From Tepidanaerobacter acetatoxydans_A (GTDB lineage Bacteria > Bacillota > Thermosediminibacteria > Thermosediminibacterales > Tepidanaerobacteraceae), in assembly GCA_022840405.1 (NCBI GenBank), contig JALHJR010000004.1, forward strand, positions 112,601 through 176,600: a DNA stretch of 64,000 bases, written 5' to 3'. A program made the translations under genes and the position numbers. Position 1 is the stretch's first letter. Each line of letters starts with the position of its first letter. Shown here in pieces: positions 1 to 5,894 of this stretch. The notes below the pieces were generated by a model, which worked only from the letters and a program-made list of their open reading frames with translations, was not told the DNA's origin and ran no database searches.

Positions 1-1
1 G

Positions 2-865
2 GTTTATGCCCGAGTTTCGCCTATCCACAAGCTAAGGATTGTAGATGCAATAAAGCAAAATGGTCATATTGTTGCGATGACCGGTGATGGTGTAAATGAT
101 GCTCCTGCTCTTAAAAAAGCTGATATCGGTATTGCAATGGGAATTACAGGAACTGATGTCGCAAAAGAAGCTGCTGATATGATTCTAACAGACGATAACT
201 TTGCGAGCATTGTTTCTGCTGTAGAAGAAGGTAGAGTTATTTACTCAAATATACGTAAATTTATATTTTTCCTCCTGTCGTGTAATATTGCTGAGATACT
301 AATCATCTTTGTAGCCATGTTGTTTGGTTTGCCAGTGCCACTTAAACCAATTCAGCTTCTATGGCTCAATTTATTAACTGATGCATTTCCCGCTTTGGCT
401 TTAGGAATGGAAGCTAAAGAGCCTAATATTATGAAAAAGCCACCCAGAAATCCGGATGAACCAATATTAGATAGACAAATGAACTGGCAAATTGCCATTC
501 AAAGTACTTTTATGACTATTGCAGTTTTAGGCGTCTTTGTGTTTTCTTTGAACAATACTTCAAATTTGGAAATTGCACGGACCTATGCCTTTGCTACTTT
601 AATTTTCAGTGAACTTTTAAGGGCTTATACATCTCGTTCGGAAACTTTATCAGTATTTAAAATAGGCTTTTTCAGTAATAAATTTATGGTAGGAGGAACT
701 CTAGTATCTTTCTTGCTACTGCTAGTTGTACTATATGTACCGGCATTAAGATATATATTTGATACGGTAAAACTTTCAATTTATGATTGGGATATTATAG
801 TGCTCTTTGGTATAATGCCCTTCTTAGCTGCAGAAATAGGTAAAATGTTTTTGAAGTCAAAATAA
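2..865 (+). CDS. Calcium-type P-type ATPase, C-terminal part
   Basis: This is the 3' part of a cation-pumping P2-type ATPase whose 5' end lies outside the window. The frame is open from base 2, well before the first internal ATG at 77. The hinge motif TGDGVNDAP and the following KKADIGIAMG are the conserved end of the P domain. The rest is the M5-M10 membrane region. In the M6 stretch, NLLTDAFPALALG keeps the Asn, Thr and Asp that bind Ca2+ at site II of SERCA-type pumps, so Ca2+ export is the likely role. The gene ends at a hairpin shared with the convergent fur gene. Substrate is inferred from family residues; Mn2+ cannot be excluded. Confidence 0.93.
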   Translation, partial: VYARVSPIHKLRIVDAIKQNGHIVAMTGDGVNDAPALKKADIGIAMGITGTDVAKEAADMILTDDNFASIVSAVEEGRVIYSNIRKFIFFLLSCNIAEILIIFVAMLFGLPVPLKPIQLLWLNLLTDAFPALALGMEAKEPNIMKKPPRNPDEPILDRQMNWQIAIQSTFMTIAVLGVFVFSLNNTSNLEIARTYAFATLIFSELLRAYTSRSETLSVFKIGFFSNKFMVGGTLVSFLLLLVVLYVPALRYIFDTVKLSIYDWDIIVLFGIMPFLAAEIGKMFLKSK

Positions 866-891
866 AGATGAGCCCGAATGGGCTCATCTTT
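864..891. terminator. Bidirectional terminator between P-ATPase and fur
   Basis: Perfect 12-bp arms, AAAGATGAGCCC (864-875) and GGGCTCATCTTT (880-891), flank a 4-nt loop. T-rich sequence follows on the plus strand and the A-rich 5' side gives U residues on the minus strand, so it can end both convergent genes. Confidence 0.85.
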
Positions 892-1348
892 ATTTTGTTT
901 CTTTGCAATTCTTACAATACCCGAAGAATTTCACCATATGATCTAAAACTGTGAAATCGTTGCTTTTATAGATTTTTCCCTCTAATTCATCTAATAAATC
1001 ATCATCAAACTCATAAACATTTCCACACTTAATACAAATCAAATGGTGATGCTGATGTCTCTGGTCATCACTTAATTCATACCTATAACATCCATCATTA
1101 AAATCCAATTTTTTTATAATATTAAAGTCATCAAATAATTGCAAGGTTCTATATATAGTAGCAAGACCTACATCGGGAAATTTATTCTTTACCAATTCAT
1201 AAATATCTTCCGTACTAAGATGTTTCGACTGATTCTCAATAAGTACATCAAGTGTAGCTCTTCTTTGGGGTGTAAGCCTACACTCTTTCTCTTTTAGTTT
1301 CTCTTCAATGAACCTCATTTTGTATTTTTTTTCTTCATCTGTCAACAA
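890..1348 (-). CDS. fur: Fur-family metal-responsive repressor
   Basis: A winged-helix Fur-family regulator that represses metal-uptake genes when loaded with metal. The N-terminal part holds the helix-turn-helix (LTPQRRATLDVL, then LATIYRTL). The C-terminal part has the His-rich metal site (RHQHHHLICIKCG) and two CxxC pairs for structural zinc. The residue that is Asp in PerR is Glu here (VYEF), which favours Fur over the peroxide sensor PerR. An upstream ATG at 1366 is open in frame, but the Shine-Dalgarno GGAGTGG lies inside that extension. TTG at 1348 or 1345, 5 to 8 nt after it, is therefore the better start. The gene has its own promoter and lies downstream of serA. Confidence 0.9.
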   Translation of the reverse strand: MLTDEEKKYKMRFIEEKLKEKECRLTPQRRATLDVLIENQSKHLSTEDIYELVKNKFPDVGLATIYRTLQLFDDFNIIKKLDFNDGCYRYELSDDQRHQHHHLICIKCGNVYEFDDDLLDELEGKIYKSNDFTVLDHMVKFFGYCKNCKETK

Positions 1349-1385
1349 AAATACCACTCCTGGCATCTATGCGTTTTTGTATATA

Positions 1386-1414
1386 AGTATATTGCAAATA
1401 ATATTCATTGTCAA
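1386..1414 (-). promoter_or_regulatory. fur promoter with possible Fur-box
   Basis: Minus-strand TTGACA (1409-1414), a 17-nt spacer and TATACT (1386-1391) form a near-consensus sigma-A promoter just upstream of fur. The spacer holds an imperfect 7-1-7 inverted repeat, TGAATAT-T-ATTTGCA (1393-1407), that resembles the Fur/PerR operator layout. This suggests autoregulation, but the operator match is only partial. Confidence 0.8.
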
Positions 1415-1418
1415 GAAT

Positions 1419-2990
1419 TTAAAATTTTATAAATACAGCATCAGAAACATCTTTTATTTTTTTTATTTCGTCCAATACATTTTCCGGAATTTCTTCATCA
1501 GTCCCTAATACCATCAAGGCTTCGCCTCTAAACGATTTACGCCCCAATTGCATATAAGCAATATTGATATCATTACGTCCTAAAAGATTTCCCACTTCAC
1601 CTACTATGCCAGGTCTATCTCGATGAAATGACATTAACGCATAGCCTTTCGGAATGAGGTCTATTTTATAATCGTCAACAGCAATTATCCTCTGCTCATT
1701 TTTTTCAAAAACCGTTCCCGATACACTGCCTACTCCCTTATCTGTGGTAATTTTTAAAATCACATTACCCGGTGCATCCTGATCTTTGCTTATCTTCTTT
1801 TCTATAATCTTAATGCCACGTTCCTTAGCTAAAAAATAAGCATTGACCAAGTTGGCTGGAATTTCTAAGATATTTGTTAAAATGCCTTTTATGCCTGCTG
1901 TAGTAATTGGTTTTACGTCAAATCTCGTAATCTTACCGGTATATATCATTTCAACTTCACTAATGCGGCCATTTTTTAGCTGAGTATAAAGTGAGCCCAT
2001 TTTTTCAGCTAATTCTATAAAAGGCTTTATCTCGTTGTATTCTTCAGGCCTAACAGTTATCATATTTACAGGATTTTTGACCATCTCCCCTTTTAATGCT
2101 CTGATAATATCCTTTGCTACATCCACTGCCACGTTAACCTGAGCTTCTGCCGTCGAAGCACCAAGATGCGGTGTTGCAATTACATTTGGCAAATCAATAA
2201 GCGGACTTTCCAGCGGCGGTTCATGCTCAAATACATCGAGAGCACAAGCAGCTACTTTACCTGAAACAAGTGCATCATAAAGAGCAGTTTCATCAATTAT
2301 GCCTCCACGAGCACAATTAATGATTATAACTTTATCTTTCATCATGGCAATACGCTCTTTATCAATCATATGATAAGTTGTCTTTGTAAGAGGAACGTGA
2401 AATGTTATAAAATCAGCTTCTTTAATTACTGTTTCCAAATCAGCTACTTTTATATGAATATTTTCCACATGATCTTTTATCACATATGGATCATATGCCA
2501 AAACATTCATTCCTAAGCCGATTGCCTTATATGCTACGTCTTTACCAATTCGTCCTAAACCCACAACGCCAAGAGTTTTCCCTCGAAGCTCTACACCTAC
2601 AAAACTCTTTCTATCCCATTTTTTACTTTTTAGGCTTGCTACTGCTGCCGGTATATTTCTAGCTGCAGCCATTAGTAATGCTACTGTATGTTCACTAGCT
2701 GCTATAGTATTTCCTTCCGGGGCATTTACTACTAAAATACCTTTTCTGGTTGCAGAATCAATATCGATGTTATCAACGCCAACACCTGCTCTGCCAATAA
2801 CCTTTAAATTGCTTTTATCTATGATGTTTTTCGTAACTTTTGTCGCACTTCGAACAACAAGTGCATCATAATCCTGAATTATTTCCATAAGTTGTTCTTC
2901 ACTTAAGTTTGTCTTAACATCAACATCAAATCCCTGTTTTAAAATGTCAATACCTTCATGTGCAAGATCATCACTTACTAAAATCCGCAT
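1419..2990 (-). CDS. serA: D-3-phosphoglycerate dehydrogenase
   Basis: Catalyses the first step of serine synthesis, NAD-dependent oxidation of 3-phosphoglycerate to 3-phosphohydroxypyruvate. The protein is 523 residues, the usual length of the long form. It has the Rossmann motif GLGRIG at 144-149, catalytic Arg228 (CARGG), Glu257 (HEP) and His275 (PHLGAS), an intervening ASB-like domain, and a C-terminal ACT domain from about 450 that senses serine. The ATG at 2990 is chosen because GGAGAAGG lies just upstream; the longer frame to 3029 would place that site inside the gene. Expression is likely controlled by the serine T-box upstream (3193-3411). A decayed aminotransferase fragment sits between leader and gene. 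Confidence 0.97.
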   Translation of the reverse strand: MRILVSDDLAHEGIDILKQGFDVDVKTNLSEEQLMEIIQDYDALVVRSATKVTKNIIDKSNLKVIGRAGVGVDNIDIDSATRKGILVVNAPEGNTIAASEHTVALLMAAARNIPAAVASLKSKKWDRKSFVGVELRGKTLGVVGLGRIGKDVAYKAIGLGMNVLAYDPYVIKDHVENIHIKVADLETVIKEADFITFHVPLTKTTYHMIDKERIAMMKDKVIIINCARGGIIDETALYDALVSGKVAACALDVFEHEPPLESPLIDLPNVIATPHLGASTAEAQVNVAVDVAKDIIRALKGEMVKNPVNMITVRPEEYNEIKPFIELAEKMGSLYTQLKNGRISEVEMIYTGKITRFDVKPITTAGIKGILTNILEIPANLVNAYFLAKERGIKIIEKKISKDQDAPGNVILKITTDKGVGSVSGTVFEKNEQRIIAVDDYKIDLIPKGYALMSFHRDRPGIVGEVGNLLGRNDINIAYMQLGRKSFRGEALMVLGTDEEIPENVLDEIKKIKDVSDAVFIKF

Positions 2991-3058
2991 TTTTACCTTC
3001 TCCTTTTGCAAAAATCTTTTCGGCTGCACTTATACCAGCCCAAATAAGTATTCATCAT

Positions 3059-3139
3059 TTATTGCCATTTCCAATCAGTTTTAAGATCCACTGCTCCTAA
3101 ACAACTTATCGCATCAACTAAGACCAGTGCTGGATCATT
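3059..3139 (-). pseudogene. Remnant of class V aminotransferase (serine-pyruvate type)
   Basis: Between the T-box terminator and serA, one minus-strand frame reads about 26 codons without a stop and includes LVDAISCLGAVDLKTD. This resembles the core of class V serine-pyruvate/alanine-glyoxylate aminotransferases, typically VDAISSLGAVDLKTDEWG. The island is closed by stops on both sides. A second open piece in another frame follows to about 2990 and includes AGISAAEKIFAKGE, which could be the old C-terminus. The simplest reading is that the T-box once drove an aminotransferase-serA operon and the first gene was largely deleted. Family assignment comes from motif memory only. Confidence 0.65.
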
Positions 3140-3180
3140 TTACCACTCTCCCAAATACTTACAAATATGTAGTTAAAAAT

Positions 3181-3212
3181 ATAATAAAAAAACCGCCCAA
3201 TGCAAGGGGCGG
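3181..3212 (-). terminator. Intrinsic terminator of the serA T-box
   Basis: CCGCCC (3193-3198) pairs with GGGCGG (3207-3212), followed on the minus strand by a run of U from 3192 downward. The 5' part of the stem overlaps the region that must re-pair with the T-box element to form the antiterminator. Confidence 0.88.
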
Positions 3213-3411
3213 AATTTACCGCGTTGCCACCCTATTTCAGTTTCCCAAAATATGCAACCCTTTAGAAAATTTAACGGTTAAAACCGTTTGACTCTTCGTC
3301 AACGACTCCAAGGCGGAAATAAAGCATTTTTACCGATTTACACCACCCATCGGCTCTCTTTAAAAAAACATCTTTAACTTTCCTTTTCATAGTCTTTAAC
3401 TGATTAAATTA
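3193..3411 (-). promoter_or_regulatory. T-box leader, serine specifier (UCC)
   Basis: Minus-strand transcript with the T-box element GGGTGGCAACGCGG (about 3219-3233). A distal stem-loop CCGAU/AUCGG carries a GGUG loop and follows an AGAG segment. In Stem I, AAGG pairs with CCUU and the 3' side of the internal loop reads UUUCC-G. This puts the specifier UCC at 3315-3317, followed by a purine, as is usual. UCC is a serine codon, which fits serA downstream. Uncharged tRNA-Ser should stabilise the antiterminator and allow readthrough. Confidence 0.88.
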
Positions 3412-3417
3412 TAAATT

Positions 3418-3446
3418 ATTATAGAGCAGGTTAGCCATCCTGTCAA
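3418..3446 (-). promoter_or_regulatory. Promoter of the serA T-box transcript
   Basis: Consensus TTGACA (3441-3446), 17-nt spacer, TATAAT (3418-3423) on the minus strand. The predicted start is near 3411, at the foot of T-box Stem I. Confidence 0.9.
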
Positions 3447-3461
3447 GTTTTTTAACAGTAC

Positions 3462-3764
3462 TTATTCATCAAAATCAACAAAATCATCTTCATCATCCAG
3501 TTCAAACTCATCCACACATAGCGTTTCCCATGCATCCTTCACCATTTCAAATTCCCCGTCATCTTCAACTTCTGAAAGAACTTCCTCACCATTTTCATCA
3601 GTATCAACTCGAAAGATATATGCTTCCGCTTCCGCTTCCTCTTCTTCACTAATGGGAATTAAAATCGCATAGTCAGTATCCTCAACATTAACAACTCCTA
3701 ATACCTCAAATACGGCTTCCTCACCATTTTCATCCAATAATGTTATAGTTTCTAACTCATCCAT
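3462..3764 (-). CDS. DUF1292 (YrzB-type) acidic protein
   Basis: A 100-residue, strongly acidic protein of the DUF1292/YrzB family, whose biochemical role is unknown. The core includes TLLDENGEEAVFEVLG and a second beta-rich half, then a Glu/Asp-rich tail. In Firmicutes it usually sits directly after ruvX in the alaS-ireB-ruvX cluster, as here. ATG at 3764 is preceded by GGAG at a rather long distance. It is the last gene before the serA promoter. Confidence 0.88.
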   Translation of the reverse strand: MDELETITLLDENGEEAVFEVLGVVNVEDTDYAILIPISEEEEAEAEAYIFRVDTDENGEEVLSEVEDDGEFEMVKDAWETLCVDEFELDDEDDFVDFDE

Positions 3765-3815
3765 ATGTTTTTCAACTCCAATTCACTTTGAATTAAAATT
3801 ATTTTATAGTAATTT

Positions 3816-4247
3816 CTATCTAGTGTCAACTCCATATTTAGAGTCCAAATAACTTTGAAGTATTAATACAGCTGCTAGTTTATCAATAACTCCTTTCCTT
3901 TTTTGACGTGAAACATCTGCTTCAATCAAAATTCTTTCTGCTGCCGCAGTAGTCAACCTTTCATCCCAAAACTCCAAATCAATACTTATAGCTTTTTGTA
4001 GCTTCTTCGTATAATTCTCAACCGCTTCACTGCTAGGCCCTAGTGTACCGTTCATATTTTTGGGCAGCCCAACTATAACCTTTGTAACATTATAATCCGA
4101 AATAATCTGGCATATTCTATCTATGTCCTTATTTTTACCATCATTCTTTCTTTCTATTACACCTATCCCTTGAGCAGTTAAACCAAGTTCATCAGATATA
4201 GCGACACCTACTCTTTTTTCACCAACATCCAAACCTAAAATACGCAT
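3816..4247 (-). CDS. ruvX: RuvX/YqgF family putative pre-16S rRNA nuclease
   Basis: A 143-residue RNase H-fold protein of the YqgF family, linked to maturation of the 16S rRNA 5' end and historically called a Holliday-junction resolvase homologue. The N-terminal motif ILGLDVGEKRVGVA carries the first acidic active-site residue (Asp7). FWDERLTT supplies the central Glu, and DKLAAVLILQ the C-terminal Asp. It starts 15 bp after the aldo/keto reductase, behind AAGGGG. Its neighbours alaS, ireB and DUF1292 form the conserved Firmicute cluster. Confidence 0.94.
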   Translation of the reverse strand: MRILGLDVGEKRVGVAISDELGLTAQGIGVIERKNDGKNKDIDRICQIISDYNVTKVIVGLPKNMNGTLGPSSEAVENYTKKLQKAISIDLEFWDERLTTAAAERILIEADVSRQKRKGVIDKLAAVLILQSYLDSKYGVDTR

Positions 4248-4262
4248 TAAAGTTTGCCCCTT

Positions 4263-5210
4263 TTAAAGGATTTTTATACAAAACTCAGGACAATATCCCG
4301 AACAATAACCGCATAGTATGCAGGCATCAGGATTAACCGTAGAATGGCCATTGACAACATGCAGCGCATTATAAAGGCAATGCTTTACACATTCTCCACA
4401 ACCTACGCACCAATCTTCAATCAACAGTTTTCTCTTCTCACTGCTCAATCTTTCCTCTATATGTGAATCTACAGTTTTGGCCTCAAAAATACTTATATTT
4501 GCAACAACTTCATCATTAGATTTCATACCAACTGCTACAGAATGTAAATACGGAAATGAAAGTATATAGGAAAATGCTCGCTTTTTATCGCTTATTAAAT
4601 TTCCCCCACCTAAGGCTTTCATTGCATAGATACCTTTCCCATTCTTATATGCTCTTTCTATGGCCTTTTCCATATCTTGCAAACTTCCGTCTTTTATGCC
4701 TATTCCTCGGAAATTTATTATTGGATGAATGACTTCGATTTCTTCCATATCGGCTGCAGCATTAACCACTTCTACCGTATGTGTTGAAACACCAATCGCC
4801 TTTATTAATCCCTTTGCCCGAGCATCCACCAAATATTCCAAAGCCTCTCTATGGCCTTTTAGTGTTAGCCTTGTTTCTTGCTCATGAAGCATGAATATGT
4901 CTATAACATCTTTGCCTGTTTCCTTTCTGGCTTTTTCTACACTTTTCTTCATCCCTTCATAGGTATAGGCATAAGACTTCGTAGATATAATAAAATCTTT
5001 TTTTGACCTTGCAAGTGCTTTATTTATGTAACAATAGTTTTGATAAAATTCAGCCGTATCTATAAAATTAACACCCATATCCATCGCAGAAAGTATAATA
5101 TCTGCCCCATCGTCAACTGGTAAGCCAGCTTGAAGAGGGCTTATTGTCAAACTGCCAAAACACAAGCGAGATACTTTTAAATTTGTATATCCCAGATTTA
5201 CATATTCCAT
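4263..5210 (-). CDS. Aldo/keto reductase with C-terminal 2x[4Fe-4S] domain
   Basis: A 315-residue aldo/keto reductase fused to a bacterial-ferredoxin module. The AKR barrel keeps the catalytic tetrad Asp51, Tyr56 (DTAEFY), Lys78 (STKSY) and His109 (MLHEQ). The last 50 residues have two Cys clusters, CVGCGECVKHC and CILCGYCSGYCP, suitable for two 4Fe-4S centres. Such Fe-S AKRs are common in anaerobes; electron donor and substrate are not known. It lies inside the usually contiguous ireB-ruvX pair, so it is an insertion relative to the common gene order. ATG at 5210 follows AGAGGT. Confidence 0.92.
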   Translation of the reverse strand: MEYVNLGYTNLKVSRLCFGSLTISPLQAGLPVDDGADIILSAMDMGVNFIDTAEFYQNYCYINKALARSKKDFIISTKSYAYTYEGMKKSVEKARKETGKDVIDIFMLHEQETRLTLKGHREALEYLVDARAKGLIKAIGVSTHTVEVVNAAADMEEIEVIHPIINFRGIGIKDGSLQDMEKAIERAYKNGKGIYAMKALGGGNLISDKKRAFSYILSFPYLHSVAVGMKSNDEVVANISIFEAKTVDSHIEERLSSEKRKLLIEDWCVGCGECVKHCLYNALHVVNGHSTVNPDACILCGYCSGYCPEFCIKIL

Positions 5211-5609
5211 GTTTCTCGAACCTCTTTACAAAGATAAAATAACATAATCTCATTTATATTCTATATGGACTTTTATACTGCTAATACGAAGTATAAATTA
5301 AATACCAATCATAACCTTGATTCTACCGTAGAAGGTAAATTTTAGCCCAGAAATGTCAATATATTGTTTTAGATTTAATAAAAACGCTATATGTTGACCA
5401 TCAATTTGAGAAAACAGGGTTTTTACATTAGAATCAACCATCAATTTGAGAAAACAGGGTTTTTACATTAGAATCAAGCTTAAATGGTTAGAGTTTTTAA
5501 GAGCATCTTTTTGAATCAGTTAGCTTTGATTTTTTTGAAGAAAATATCGGCAGGCAATGTCCAAATCGCATTAAAACGGCACTACCTGTCGATTTAAAAG
5601 TTTAAACAG
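5211..5609. other. Intergenic region ireB to aldo/keto reductase
   Basis: About 400 bp without a credible gene. It contains a perfect 40-bp tandem duplication (5397-5476) and, near the end of ireB, a weak imperfect hairpin (about 5550-5593). I see no convincing sigma-A promoter for the downstream genes, although AT-rich hexamers are present. Confidence 0.6.
5397..5476. repeat. Perfect 40-bp tandem direct repeat, two copies
   Basis: Two identical, adjacent 40-bp units at 5397-5436 and 5437-5476. Each begins ACCATCAATTTGAGAAAACA and ends TTTACATTAGAATCA. There is no spacer between units and no third copy in the flanks. Nothing in the window explains it; options are a slipped-strand duplication or a two-site binding region. 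Confidence 0.95.
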
Positions 5610-5867
5610 TTATTTAGTTTCAATATAGCTTTTTAATAATTCTTCTAGCAATTCATCCCGTTCAAGTTTCCTAATAAGGTTTCTGGCATTATTATGACTG
5701 GTAATATATGCTGGATCGCCAGATAAAAGGTAGCCCACAATTTGGTTTATTGGATTATATCCTTTTTCTTTTAGTGCTGTACAAACCTCTTTTAGAATTG
5801 TTCGAACATCAATGTCGATTTCCTTATCTACTTTAAATTTAACAGTTTCATCCATTTTTTGCCCCAT
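5610..5867 (-). CDS. ireB: IreB family regulatory phosphoprotein
   Basis: An 85-residue protein of the DUF965/IreB family. In Enterococcus faecalis, IreB is phosphorylated near its N-terminus by the PASTA kinase IreK and acts in cell-envelope stress and cephalosporin resistance. The sequence keeps the family core YNPINQIVGYLLSGDPAYIT. Thr8 is a candidate N-terminal phosphosite. A PASTA kinase and its PP2C phosphatase are encoded at 38.6-41.2 kb. ATG at 5867 lies 8 nt after GGAGGG. It follows alaS by 27 bp, as in most Firmicutes. Confidence 0.93.
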   Translation of the reverse strand: MGQKMDETVKFKVDKEIDIDVRTILKEVCTALKEKGYNPINQIVGYLLSGDPAYITSHNNARNLIRKLERDELLEELLKSYIETK

Positions 5868-5894
5868 TTAAATCTCCCTCCATTTGCTTTTGTA

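Noticed and set aside
5397..5476. CRISPR array
   Set aside because: The two 40-bp units are directly adjacent with no spacer, there are only two, and no cas gene is near.
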